Origin: Microbacterium sufflavum
GTDB lineage: Bacteria > Actinomycetota > Actinomycetes > Actinomycetales > Microbacteriaceae
Length of the DNA: 64,000 nt
Direction: 5' to 3'
Assembly: GCF_023091155.1 (NCBI RefSeq)
Contig: NZ_JAHWXK010000002.1
Location: 1 to 64,000 of the forward strand
Position numbers and translations under genes: made by a program. Under the pieces are notes generated by a model. That model did no database searches, was not told where the DNA came from, and saw only the letters and a program-made list of their open reading frames with translations. How positions within the stretch are numbered: the stretch's first letter is position 1; every line of letters starts with the position of its first letter. This document shows, in pieces, positions 36,138 to 45,723 of the stretch.

Positions 36138-37245
36138 CGTGCTCGTGGTCGGCGGCGGCCCCGTCGGGCTGCTCGTGGCGTGCCTGCTGGCACAGGACGG
36201 TCGGCGGGTGCGCGTGCACGAGCAGCGCGCGGAGCCCGGGCGGCGGACGCGCGCGATCGGCATTCACCGTCCGGGGCTCGATGCCCTCGACGCGGCAGGG
36301 GTGGGCACAGCAGCGCGAGCGGAGGCGCTGCGACTGACGGGCGGCGAGGTGCGCAGCAGGGGGCGGCGCCTCGCGTCACTGGACTTCACCGCGGACCGAC
36401 CCGTCTACACACTGCCGCAGCCGCGGACGGAGGGGCTGCTGCGGGAGCGGTTGCAGCGTCTGCAGGGGGATGCGCTGCGCCTGGGCTCGACCGTCCGCTC
36501 GGTGCGCGACGACGGCACGGTCGTGCGGGTGGGCGTCGACGGCACCGACGGGCGGCGCGAGGAGACGGCGTCGATGGTCGTGGTCGCCGACGGTGTGCGC
36601 AGTCGTCTGCGTCGCGCGTTCGGGGTGGACTGGGCGCGCCGACCGGGGCGGGCGCGCTACGCGATGCTCGACGTGGAGGCGCCGACGACCGACCACCGCG
36701 CGGTGCTGTTCTTCGAGCCGGACGGCCTCGTGGAGTCGTTCCCCCTCCCCGGCGACCGTCGGCGGTGGGTGGTGCGCGAGGGTCAGGGTGGTCCGGTGGC
36801 GTCCGCGGCCGAGCTCGCGGCGGTCGTCGCGGCGCGCACCGGGCAGCGGCTGGTCGTGGACGACCGCGCCACGGTGTCGTCCTTCGTCGCCGCGCAGCAT
36901 GTGGCGGAGCGGGTGCACCGGGGGCGCGTGGTGCTCCTGGGCGATGCGGCGCACGAGGTGAGCCCGATCGGTGGTCAGGGCATGAACCTCGGCTGGACGG
37001 CTGCGCTCCGGCTCGCCGCCGTCCTGCGCGACACCGAGCCGGGCGACAGGCCCGACCTCGACGCCTTCGCCCGTCGCACGCGGACGGCCGCCGCGCGGGC
37101 CCAGCGGCGCTCGGCGTTCTTCATGGCGATGGGCGCCCCCGCGCCGGTGCCGGTCGTCGCGGGCCGGGAGTCCCTGGTCCGCACGCTCGGCTCACCGGCG
37201 CTGCGCGCATGGACGACCGGCCTCCTCACGATGCACGGTCTCTGA
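36124..37245 (+). CDS. FAD-dependent aromatic hydroxylase of the PKS operon
   Basis: A 373-aa group A flavoprotein monooxygenase. The Rossmann GxGxxG is LVVGGGPVGLLVACLLA, the DG motif region VVVADGVRSRLRRAFG, and the GD motif VVLLGDAAHEVSPIGGQGMNLGW. By analogy with SrsC it would hydroxylate the resorcinol ring and allow oxidation to a quinone. GTG 36124 lies within the methyltransferase gene. A terminator follows 2 nt after the stop. Confidence 0.85.
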   Translation: MPEHDVLVVGGGPVGLLVACLLAQDGRRVRVHEQRAEPGRRTRAIGIHRPGLDALDAAGVGTAARAEALRLTGGEVRSRGRRLASLDFTADRPVYTLPQPRTEGLLRERLQRLQGDALRLGSTVRSVRDDGTVVRVGVDGTDGRREETASMVVVADGVRSRLRRAFGVDWARRPGRARYAMLDVEAPTTDHRAVLFFEPDGLVESFPLPGDRRRWVVREGQGGPVASAAELAAVVAARTGQRLVVDDRATVSSFVAAQHVAERVHRGRVVLLGDAAHEVSPIGGQGMNLGWTAALRLAAVLRDTEPGDRPDLDAFARRTRTAAARAQRRSAFFMAMGAPAPVPVVAGRESLVRTLGSPALRAWTTGLLTMHGL

Positions 37246-37246
37246 C

Positions 37247-37290
37247 GCACGAAGGCCCGGTCCGTGAGAGCGGCCCGGGCCTTCGTGTGC
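37247..37290. terminator. Bidirectional terminator between the PKS operon and lpd
   Basis: GCACGAAGGCCCGG and its near-perfect complement (CCGGGCCTTCGTG) form a 13-14 bp stem between two convergent operons. Confidence 0.7.
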
Positions 37291-37296
37291 GTGCGA

Positions 37297-38694
<1,398 letters not shown>

Positions 38695-38700
38695 GCCTTA

Positions 38701-38706
38701 AGCCTA
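38701..38706 (-). promoter_or_regulatory. -10 element, leaderless promoter of lpd
   Basis: TAGGCT on the minus strand is spaced 6 nt from the lpd ATG. It overlaps the TAG stop codon of the upstream copC-like gene. Confidence 0.6.
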
Positions 38707-39354
38707 TCGCTCGGTGGGGGCGTCGGAATCGGACGGAGCGGTGCCGCCGCGACGGCGCATCGTCAGCCACACGGCGACGCCGATCACGATCAGGACGGCG
38801 AGGACCACGAGCACCCAGATCCACGCCGATGCGCCCGCGTCGTCGGGTGCCGTCGGGGCGGGGGATGCGGGCGTCGGGGTCTGGTCGGTCGGGGCCGCGG
38901 TGGCGGGAGCGGTGGTCGCGGGGGCGGTGGTCGGCGCGTCGGTCGCTGCCTCGTCGCCGCCGGTGACCGTGAAGGAGAACTCGCCGGAGGTGGGATGACC
39001 GTCGCTGGACACGACCTTCCACACCACGTGATAGGCGCCGGCGGGGCCGCTGCCGCTGAGCGGCTGCGTGACGATCGCGCCGTCCACGGTCGCCGGCCCT
39101 TCGGTGACCGTCGCGCCGGAGGGGTCGGTCACGACCACCTCGGTCGCGCCCTCGCCGTCGATCAGCTTCGCGCTGAAGGTGAGGGTGAGCTCGGAGGGAA
39201 CCGTCTCGACCGAGGAGTCCGCTGCGGGCGACGACGACACCAGGGCGTCGTGTGCCGAGGCGGAGAGGGGGGAGAAGAGCACGAGGAAGGCGGCGAGGAG
39301 GGCCGCGGCGAGGGCGATCGGGGTGGCCGGGTGGCGCAGGGCTTTGGTCTTCAC
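38704..39354 (-). CDS. CopC-domain secreted/membrane-anchored protein
   Basis: A 216-aa envelope protein. A signal peptide (residues 1-34, hydrophobic IALAAALLAAFLVLF, cleavage near SASA-HDAL) exposes an N-terminal His as in copper-binding CopC. The Ig-like CopC domain follows (LVSSSPAADSSVETVPSELTLTFS; VSSDGHPTSGEFSFTV). A Thr/Pro/Ala linker and a C-terminal helix (AWIWVLVVLAVLIVIGVAVWL) with RRR anchor it in the membrane. Role: periplasm-side copper handling, inferred from family. GTG start is 6 nt after TAGGGT. Confidence 0.82.
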   Translation of the reverse strand: MKTKALRHPATPIALAAALLAAFLVLFSPLSASAHDALVSSSPAADSSVETVPSELTLTFSAKLIDGEGATEVVVTDPSGATVTEGPATVDGAIVTQPLSGSGPAGAYHVVWKVVSSDGHPTSGEFSFTVTGGDEAATDAPTTAPATTAPATAAPTDQTPTPASPAPTAPDDAGASAWIWVLVVLAVLIVIGVAVWLTMRRRGGTAPSDSDAPTER

Positions 39355-39360
39355 CCCTCC

Positions 39361-39366
39361 ACCCTA
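39361..39366 (-). promoter_or_regulatory. -10 element, leaderless promoter of the copC-like gene
   Basis: TAGGGT on the minus strand is spaced 6 nt from the GTG at 39354. Confidence 0.55.
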
Positions 39367-39429
39367 TGAATCACCGGTATGCGACGGCTGAGTGCGAAAG
39401 CGACCTCCCCGGGGGCCTGCGGCATCCGT

Positions 39430-39435
39430 TAGTCT
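39430..39435 (+). promoter_or_regulatory. -10 element of the garA operon
   Basis: TAGTCT lies 19 nt before the GTG at 39455; the short leader carries CAGGAGGG as Shine-Dalgarno. Confidence 0.55.
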
Positions 39436-39454
39436 GGACAGTCAGGAGGGCACA

Positions 39455-39940
39455 GTGACAGACAGCGACAGCCGACCGGCCGGTGAAGCCGCCATCCATC
39501 GCTCCGGCGACCAGAAGCACGATGTGACGCAGACGTTCGGACACGACTCCGACCTGTCGTTCGTGCCGTTCGGCGTGGAGTTGACAGATGTCGAGCAGTC
39601 GGCCATCTCGGCGCTGCCCTCCGGCTCGGCTTTGCTGCTGGTCCGTTCGGGCGCCCTGGCCGGGGCACGCTACCTGCTCGACACCGACGTGACCACCGTC
39701 GGCCGCCACCCCGAGGCCGACATCTTCTTCGATGACGTGACCGTGTCTCGTCGGCATGCGGAGATCACGCGCAACGGCGCCGCGTTCGAGATCATCGACC
39801 AGCGGTCGCTCAACGGCACCTACGTGAACGGGGAGCGCGTCGACCGCAGCACGCTCACCGACGGTGCCGAGCTTCGTGTCGGCAAGTTCCGGCTGAACTT
39901 CTTCGCCTCGCCCCTCGATCGTCCGGCGGCGAACGCCTGA
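39455..39940 (+). CDS. garA: GarA/OdhI-type FHA regulator
   Basis: A 161-aa FHA protein. The FHA core is TTVGRHPEADIFFDDVTVSRRHAEI with the phosphothreonine-binding Arg, Ser and His, then RSLNGTYVNGERV. The N-terminal tail has DVTQTFGHDSDLSF, where GarA/OdhI carry the threonines phosphorylated by Ser/Thr kinases. Unphosphorylated GarA inhibits 2-oxoglutarate dehydrogenase and activates glutamate synthase in relatives. A PASTA kinase is encoded in the window at 52041-53996. The stop overlaps the next ATG (TGATG). Confidence 0.88.
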   Translation: MTDSDSRPAGEAAIHRSGDQKHDVTQTFGHDSDLSFVPFGVELTDVEQSAISALPSGSALLLVRSGALAGARYLLDTDVTTVGRHPEADIFFDDVTVSRRHAEITRNGAAFEIIDQRSLNGTYVNGERVDRSTLTDGAELRVGKFRLNFFASPLDRPAANA

Positions 39941-40626
39941 TGGCGGCGACTTCCGCCCGCGAACGCTCGTCGTCCGCGGGCCTGCTGAGTATCGGTCAGG
40001 TGCTCGCTCGCCTCACGCCGGAGTTCCCCGACCTGACCTCCAGCAAGCTGCGGTTCCTCGAGGTGCAGGGCATCGTGCGCCCGTCGCGCACCGAGTCGGG
40101 GTACCGCAAGTTCTCGACCGCCGACATCGAGCGGCTGCGCCTCGGGCTCACGCTCCAGCGCGACCACTACCTTCCACTGAGCGTGATCCGCGAGCAGCTC
40201 GACCAGGCCGAGGCGAACGGCGATGCCGCTGCCCTCGTGCCGCCGCCGTCGATCTCACCCGCGCCGCGTCGCTACCGCCGCGATGAGCTCCTCGCTGCCG
40301 CCGGCGCCGGGCCGCAGCTGCTCAACGACGCCATCAGCACCGGCGTCATCACCGCGCAGGAGACCTATCCGGAGAACACGGTGGCGCTCCTGCGGGGACT
40401 CGTGGCGCTCGACCGGCACGGCATCGAGCCGCGTCACCTGCGTTCGCTGCGCCAAGGGGCGGAGCGGGAGGTGTCGCTGATCGAGTCGGCACTGTCGACA
40501 CTGCTCCGACGCACGGACGCGCCGTCGCGCGCGCGAGCGAGCGAACTGGCTCCGGAGCTCGCGTCACGGATCGACGACGTGCGGGCGCTGTTCGTGAAGG
40601 ACGCGCTGTCGCGCATCCTTTCGTAA
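39940..40626 (+). CDS. ftsR: MerR-family regulator FtsR
   Basis: A 228-aa MerR-type regulator. The winged-helix region is LLSIGQVLARLTPEFPDLTSSKLRFLEVQGIVRPSRTESGYRKFSTADIERLR, followed by a C-terminal dimer/ligand domain. Its place directly after garA matches Rv1828 and corynebacterial FtsR, which activates ftsZ. Cell-division control is therefore the likely role; the ftsZ gene is beyond the right edge. Confidence 0.85.
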   Translation: MAATSARERSSSAGLLSIGQVLARLTPEFPDLTSSKLRFLEVQGIVRPSRTESGYRKFSTADIERLRLGLTLQRDHYLPLSVIREQLDQAEANGDAAALVPPPSISPAPRRYRRDELLAAAGAGPQLLNDAISTGVITAQETYPENTVALLRGLVALDRHGIEPRHLRSLRQGAEREVSLIESALSTLLRRTDAPSRARASELAPELASRIDDVRALFVKDALSRILS

Positions 40627-40690
40627 CGAACTGATTGCGACACACCTTCGGCCCCGCGCGGATGTCGTTGCCGGTGCCGGGGCACTGCTC

Positions 40691-40696
40691 TACCGT
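40691..40696 (+). promoter_or_regulatory. -10 element of the second MerR gene
   Basis: TACCGT lies 29 nt before the ATG at 40726; CAGGGAGG provides the Shine-Dalgarno. Confidence 0.5.
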
Positions 40697-40725
40697 GGAG
40701 ATAACCGTTCCAGGGAGGATTTCAG

Positions 40726-41271
40726 ATGAATGCGGATGAGCTCGCAGGCGACCCGCGGTTCGTGACCGAACTCCTCTTCACCGACGGTCTCCCGGCCATG
40801 GACGACGAGGTCGGCTACCGCGGCGCCGTGGCCGCTCGCGCCGCCGGCATCACGTATCGCCAGCTCGACTACTGGGCCCGCACCGAGCTCGTCGTGCCCA
40901 CCGTCCGTGGCGCCAGTGGCTCCGGATCGCAGCGTCTGTACGGCTTCCGTGACATCCTCGTCCTCAAGCTCGTCAAGAGCCTGCTCGACACCGGCATCTC
41001 CCTGCAGCAGATCCGCACCGCGGTGGAGGAGTTGCGCCGGGCCGGTATCCGCGACCTCGCGGGAACCACGCTCATGAGCGACGGCGCCTCGGTCTACCTC
41101 TGCACGTCCAACGACGAGGTCATCGACCTGGTCAGTCGCGGGCAGGGCGTGTTCGGCATCGCCGTCGGCAAGGTGCTCCGCGAGGTGGAGTCGACACTGG
41201 TCGCATTCGACCCGACCGCACCGGACCCCGTCGACGAACTGTCGGCACGCCGGGCGAAGCGCACCGCCTGA
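40726..41271 (+). CDS. MerR-family regulator (Rv1830/ResR-like)
   Basis: A 181-aa MerR-type regulator: GYRGAVAARAAGITYRQLDYWARTELVVPTVRGASGSGSQRLYGFRDILVLKLVKSLLDTGISLQQIR is the DNA-binding half. Its position two genes after garA matches Rv1830, implicated in growth and division timing in mycobacteria. The DUF151 gene (Rv1829) found between the two MerR genes in mycobacteria is missing here. A terminator follows at 41297. Confidence 0.82.
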   Translation: MNADELAGDPRFVTELLFTDGLPAMDDEVGYRGAVAARAAGITYRQLDYWARTELVVPTVRGASGSGSQRLYGFRDILVLKLVKSLLDTGISLQQIRTAVEELRRAGIRDLAGTTLMSDGASVYLCTSNDEVIDLVSRGQGVFGIAVGKVLREVESTLVAFDPTAPDPVDELSARRAKRTA

Positions 41272-41296
41272 GCGGCGCCCCCGCACGCCAACGAAG

Positions 41297-41325
41297 AACG
41301 GCCACCCTCGAAGAGGATGGCCGTT
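41297..41325. terminator. Terminator between convergent merR and parA genes
   Basis: AACGGCCACCCTC and GAGGATGGCCGTT form a 13-bp stem (one or two mismatches) with a 3-nt loop, followed by TTCG. Confidence 0.6.
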
Positions 41326-41343
41326 TCGTCGTTCGTGCGTGCG

Positions 41344-42156
41344 TCAGCTCTGCGGACCGCTCTCCGGGACGGGGATCCGTCCGGTGCGGATGATGCGGTC
41401 GAGCAGCTGATCGAAGTCGGCCGCAAGCTCCTGTGCGGAGTCGCCCGGCCAGATATGCAGCGGCTTCGCCGCGCCCTGCGCCTGCTGCAGCGACGTGCGC
41501 TCGGGCAGCTGGGGGGAGAGCACGAGGGGACCGAACATGTCGCGCAGCTCCTTGATGCGGAACTGGTGCTCGATGGACTGCGGGCGCACGCGGTTCACCA
41601 CGATGCCGAGCGGCTGGAGGCGAGGCGACAGGCCGCGACGGATCTCTTCGATGGCGCGCAGCGCGCGGTCGGCCGCCGCCACGGAGAAGAGCCCGGGCTC
41701 GGTCACCACCATCACGCGGTCGCTCGCCGCCCACGCGGTGCGGGTCAGCGCGTTCAGCGACGGGGCGCAGTCGATGAGCACGAGGTCGTAGTCGGCCTCC
41801 ACGGCCGCCAGCGCCTCCTCGAGCTTCCAGACGTCGCGGACGCTCGGGTGCGGTCCGTCGAAGTTGATGGCGGACGGGCTGCCGATCAGCACGTCGATGG
41901 TCCCGGGGTGGACCTTGGCCCAGCCGCTGGAGGTGATCGCCTGACGGACGGTCTTCTCCTTCGGGTTGGCCAGGACGTCGGCGACGTTGAGTCGCCCGGC
42001 GACCTGGATGTCCATCCCGGTGGAGACGTCGGACTGCGGATCGAGGTCGACGACGAGCGTCCGGACGCCCCGAGCGAAAGCCGCGGAGGCCAGCCCGAGT
42101 GTCACGGTCGTCTTGCCGACGCCCCCCTTGAGAGAGCTGACGCTGAGTACGTGCAC
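41344..42156 (-). CDS. Orphan ParA-family ATPase
   Basis: A 270-aa ParA/MinD ATPase: [27 protein letters not shown] (deviant Walker A), TLVVDLDPQSDVSTGMD and YDLVLIDCAPSLNALTRTAW. No parB or cargo gene adjoins it. The GTG at 42156 is preferred: TAACGT lies 7 nt upstream, and the residues before it do not look conserved; GTGs at 42162 and 42165 remain possible with GGGGAAGG as Shine-Dalgarno. Role in positioning or segregation unknown. Confidence 0.82.
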   Translation of the reverse strand: MHVLSVSSLKGGVGKTTVTLGLASAAFARGVRTLVVDLDPQSDVSTGMDIQVAGRLNVADVLANPKEKTVRQAITSSGWAKVHPGTIDVLIGSPSAINFDGPHPSVRDVWKLEEALAAVEADYDLVLIDCAPSLNALTRTAWAASDRVMVVTEPGLFSVAAADRALRAIEEIRRGLSPRLQPLGIVVNRVRPQSIEHQFRIKELRDMFGPLVLSPQLPERTSLQQAQGAAKPLHIWPGDSAQELAADFDQLLDRIIRTGRIPVPESGPQS

Positions 42157-42163
42157 GGACACC

Positions 42164-42169
42164 ACGTTA
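42164..42169 (-). promoter_or_regulatory. -10 element, leaderless promoter of the orphan parA
   Basis: TAACGT on the minus strand is spaced 7 nt from the GTG at 42156. Confidence 0.5.
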
Positions 42170-42177
42170 CCTTCCCC

Positions 42178-42183
42178 TAGGCT
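42178..42183 (+). promoter_or_regulatory. -10 element of pyc
   Basis: TAGGCT lies 66 nt before the pyc ATG and is divergent from the parA promoter. The leader begins with a small GGCTGGGG/CCCCG-type fold. Confidence 0.45.
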
Positions 42184-42249
42184 GGGGGAACACTCAGCCC
42201 CGCCCATGCGCGTGCGTCGACGCCGCGCATCGAGCTCTCAGAGGTGTGC

Positions 42250-45200
42250 ATGTTCCAGAAGATCCTTGTGGCGAATCGCGGCGAGATCGCGATCCGGGCA
42301 TTCCGAGCGGCAGTGGAGGTCGGGGCCCGCACTGTCGCGGTCTTCCCCCATGAAGACCGCGGTTCGGTGCACCGGCTGAAGGCCGACGAGGCGTACGAGA
42401 TCGGTGAACGCGGCCACCCCGTCCGCGCCTACCTGGGCGTCGACGAGATCATCCGCGTCGCCCGTGAGTCGGGCGCCGACGCGATCTACCCGGGTTATGG
42501 CTTCCTGTCCGAGAACCCGGAACTCGCGGAGAAGGCCGCCGCGAACGGCATCGTCTTCATCGGACCGCCCGCGAAGGTCCTGGAGATGGCCGGCAACAAG
42601 GTCGAGGCCAAGCGCCATGCGATCGAGGCCGGGGTGCCGGTGCTCCGATCGACGGAGGCCTCCGACGACGTCGACGCCCTGGTCGCGCAGGCGGAGGACA
42701 TCGGGTTCCCGCTGTTCGCCAAGGCGGTGGCTGGCGGCGGCGGTCGTGGCATGCGGCGCGTCGAGACCCTCGGCGACCTCGCTCCGGCACTGGCGGAGGC
42801 GATGCGCGAGGCCGGCAGTGCCTTCGGTGACCCACGAATGTTCCTGGAGCAGGCCGTCGTGCGCCCGCGCCACATCGAGGTGCAGATCCTGGCCGACAAG
42901 ACGGGCGAGACCGTGCATCTGTTCGAGCGCGACTGCTCGGTGCAGCGACGCCATCAGAAGGTCGTCGAGATCGCCCCCGCGCCGAACCTCGACGACGACG
43001 TCCGCCACGCTCTGCACGGGTACGCCGTGGCCTTCGCGCGCTCGATCGGTTATGAGAACGCCGGCACCGTCGAGTTCCTTCTGGAGACCGCGGGGGAGCG
43101 GGCCGGGGAGGTCGTGTTCATCGAGATGAACCCGCGCATCCAGGTCGAGCACACCGTGACGGAGGAGGTCACCGACGTCGACCTCGTGCAGAGCCAGCTG
43201 CGCATCGCCGCCGGCCAGACCCTGGCCGAGCTCGGTCTGCAGCAGGAGAACCTGCACCTGCGCGGTGCGGCGCTCCAGTGCCGCATCACGACGGAGGACC
43301 CGACGCAGGGCTTCCGTCCCGACACCGGGAAGATCACCACCTACCGTTCGCCCGGTGGCGCGGGGATCCGGCTCGACGGGGGAACCGTGCACCAGGGCGC
43401 GCAGATCAGCCCGCACTTCGACTCGATGCTGGCGAAGCTCACCTGCCGCGGCCGCGACTTCCCCGCGGCGGTGGCCCGTGCCCGTCGCGCGCTCGCGGAG
43501 TTCCGCATCCGCGGGGTGTCGACCAACATCCCGTTCCTGCAGGCGCTGCTCGACGACGCCGCGTTCGTGCGTGGTGACGTCAGTACCTCCTTCATCGACG
43601 AGCGCCCCGAGCTCCTGCGCGGACGCGTGTCGAAGGACCGTGGCACCAAGATCCTCAACTGGCTCGTCGACGTCACGGTCAACAAGCCGCACGGCGCGCA
43701 TCCCGGGGTCGTCGACCCGGTGACGAAGCTCCCCGTGATCGACCTCGCCGCGACGCCGCCGTCCGGGTCGAGACAGCGTCTGCTCGACCTCGGCCCCGAG
43801 GGGTTCGCCCGCAGCCTCCGTGCACAGACGGCGCTCGCGATCACCGACACCACCTTCCGTGACGCGCACCAGTCGCTGCTGGCCACCCGGGTGCGCACGA
43901 AGGACCTGGTCGCCGCGGCGCCCTACCTCGCCCGGCTCACGCCCGAGCTGCTGTCGGTCGAGGCCTGGGGCGGTGCGACCTACGACGTCGCGCTGCGGTT
44001 CCTCGGCGAAGACCCGTGGGAGCGCCTCGACAAGCTGCGTGCCGCCCTGCCCAACGTGGCGATCCAGATGCTGTTGCGAGGACGCAACACGGTCGGCTAC
44101 ACCCCGTACCCGACCGCGGTGACACAGGCGTTCGTGGCGGAGGCGGCGGCGAGCGGCGTCGACATCTTCCGCATCTTCGACGCCCTGAACGACGTCGAGC
44201 AGATGCGTCCGGCGATCGAGGCGGTACGCAGCACGGGCACGGCCGTCGCGGAGGTCGCGCTGTGCTACACCGGCGACCTGCTCGACCCGGCGGAGGAGCT
44301 CTACACCCTCGACTACTACCTCGGCCTGGCGGATCAGATCGTCGCCGCGGGTGCCCACATCCTCGCGATCAAGGACATGGCGGGCCTGCTGCGACCGGCG
44401 GCCGCGGCGAAGCTCGTGACGGCGCTGCGCGATCGGTTCGACCTCCCCGTGCACCTGCACACCCACGACACCCCGGGCGGGCAGCTGGCGACGCTCCTCG
44501 CGGCCAGCGCGGCGGGCGTCGATGCGGTCGATGCGGCTTCCGCACCGCTGTCGGGAACCACGAGCCAGCCGTCGCTGTCGTCGCTGGTGGCCGCGCTCGC
44601 GCACACCGAGCGCGACAGCGGGCTGTCGCTCGCGGCGGTGTCCGACCTCGAGCCGTACTGGGAGGCCGTGCGGCGGCAGTATGCGCCGTTCGAGTCCGGG
44701 CTGCCGGGACCCACGGGGCGGGTCTACCACCACGAGATCCCGGGCGGTCAGCTGTCGAACCTGCGACAGCAGGCGAAGGCTCTGGGGCTGGCGGACGACT
44801 TCGAGCTCATCGAGGACATGTACGCCGCCGCCGACCGGATCCTCGGACGCGTGCCGAAGGTGACACCCTCCTCGAAGGTCGTCGGAGATCTCGCTCTGCA
44901 TCTCGCCGCGGTGAAGGCCGATCCCGCCGACTTCGAAGCGAACCCGGAGAAGTACGACGTGCCGGAATCCGTCGTCGGCTTCATGGCAGGCGAGCTCGGT
45001 GACCTGCCGGGCGGGTGGCCCGAGCCGTTCCGTTCCAAGGTGCTCGCCGGGCGATCGGTGCGTGCGGGGCTGACGGCCCTCACCGCCGAGGACGAGGCGG
45101 ATCTCGCCGGATCGAGCGAGCAGCGCCGTTCGCGACTGAACACGCTGCTGTTCCCGGCGCCGACCGCCGAATTCCGTGAGCGCCGCGAGCTGTTCGGCGA

Positions 45201-45657
45201 TCTGTCCGTGCTCGACACGAGCGACTACCTGTACGGGCTCGTTCCCGGGCAGGAGCACCTGATCGAGATCGACCGCGGTGTGCAGCTGTACGTCGGGCTC
45301 GAGGCGATCGGCGACGCCGACGACAGAGGCATGCGCACCGTGATGACGACGCTGAACGGTCAGCTCCGTCCGGTGTTCGTCCGCGACCGCTCCGTGGCGG
45401 TCGACGCGCACGAGGTGGAGAAGGCCGACACGTCCGTCCCCGGTCAGGTCGCGGCACCGTTCTCCGGAGTGGTCACGCTCAAGGTCGAGGTCGGTGCGGC
45501 CGTCAGGGCCGGGGAACCGGTGGCATCGATCGAGGCGATGAAGATGGAGGCGGCCATCACCGCCCCCGTCGACGGCGTGATCGAGCGGCTTGCCATCGCC
45601 GAGACCCAGCAGGTCGACGCGGGTGATCTTTTGGTCGTCATCCGTCCGTCGCACTAA
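42250..45657 (+). CDS. pyc: Pyruvate carboxylase
   Basis: A 1135-aa biotin enzyme making oxaloacetate from pyruvate and bicarbonate. Residues 1-450 are biotin carboxylase (FQKILVANRGEIAIRAFRAA; AVAGGGGRGMRRV; VEFLLE... IEMNPRIQVEHTVTEE). Residues about 530-830 are the carboxyltransferase barrel (ITDTTFRDAHQSLLATRVRT; LHTHDTPGGQ). The C-terminal biotinyl domain has EAMKMEAAI with the modified Lys. ATG 42250 is used; GTG 42244 is the alternative. It replenishes the TCA cycle that Lpd and GarA act on. Confidence 0.97.
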   Translation: MFQKILVANRGEIAIRAFRAAVEVGARTVAVFPHEDRGSVHRLKADEAYEIGERGHPVRAYLGVDEIIRVARESGADAIYPGYGFLSENPELAEKAAANGIVFIGPPAKVLEMAGNKVEAKRHAIEAGVPVLRSTEASDDVDALVAQAEDIGFPLFAKAVAGGGGRGMRRVETLGDLAPALAEAMREAGSAFGDPRMFLEQAVVRPRHIEVQILADKTGETVHLFERDCSVQRRHQKVVEIAPAPNLDDDVRHALHGYAVAFARSIGYENAGTVEFLLETAGERAGEVVFIEMNPRIQVEHTVTEEVTDVDLVQSQLRIAAGQTLAELGLQQENLHLRGAALQCRITTEDPTQGFRPDTGKITTYRSPGGAGIRLDGGTVHQGAQISPHFDSMLAKLTCRGRDFPAAVARARRALAEFRIRGVSTNIPFLQALLDDAAFVRGDVSTSFIDERPELLRGRVSKDRGTKILNWLVDVTVNKPHGAHPGVVDPVTKLPVIDLAATPPSGSRQRLLDLGPEGFARSLRAQTALAITDTTFRDAHQSLLATRVRTKDLVAAAPYLARLTPELLSVEAWGGATYDVALRFLGEDPWERLDKLRAALPNVAIQMLLRGRNTVGYTPYPTAVTQAFVAEAAASGVDIFRIFDALNDVEQMRPAIEAVRSTGTAVAEVALCYTGDLLDPAEELYTLDYYLGLADQIVAAGAHILAIKDMAGLLRPAAAAKLVTALRDRFDLPVHLHTHDTPGGQLATLLAASAAGVDAVDAASAPLSGTTSQPSLSSLVAALAHTERDSGLSLAAVSDLEPYWEAVRRQYAPFESGLPGPTGRVYHHEIPGGQLSNLRQQAKALGLADDFELIEDMYAAADRILGRVPKVTPSSKVVGDLALHLAAVKADPADFEANPEKYDVPESVVGFMAGELGDLPGGWPEPFRSKVLAGRSVRAGLTALTAEDEADLAGSSEQRRSRLNTLLFPAPTAEFRERRELFGDLSVLDTSDYLYGLVPGQEHLIEIDRGVQLYVGLEAIGDADDRGMRTVMTTLNGQLRPVFVRDRSVAVDAHEVEKADTSVPGQVAAPFSGVVTLKVEVGAAVRAGEPVASIEAMKMEAAITAPVDGVIERLAIAETQQVDAGDLLVVIRPSH

Positions 45658-45660
45658 TCT

Positions 45661-45709
45661 TGTGCGGGCGAGGCCGCGCACTGCGTTGCGCACCCGAGGC
45701 CCCGCACAG
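45661..45709 (+). terminator. Long hairpin between pyc and the ParA-like gene
   Basis: TGTGCGGG (45661-45668) pairs with CCCGCACA (45701-45708), and inside it GCGCA (45676-45680) pairs with TGCGC (45687-45691). It begins 4 nt after the pyc stop and has no T-run. It may act as a terminator or processing site reducing read-through. Confidence 0.4.
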
Positions 45710-45723
45710 GCTTGGAGTGACAC

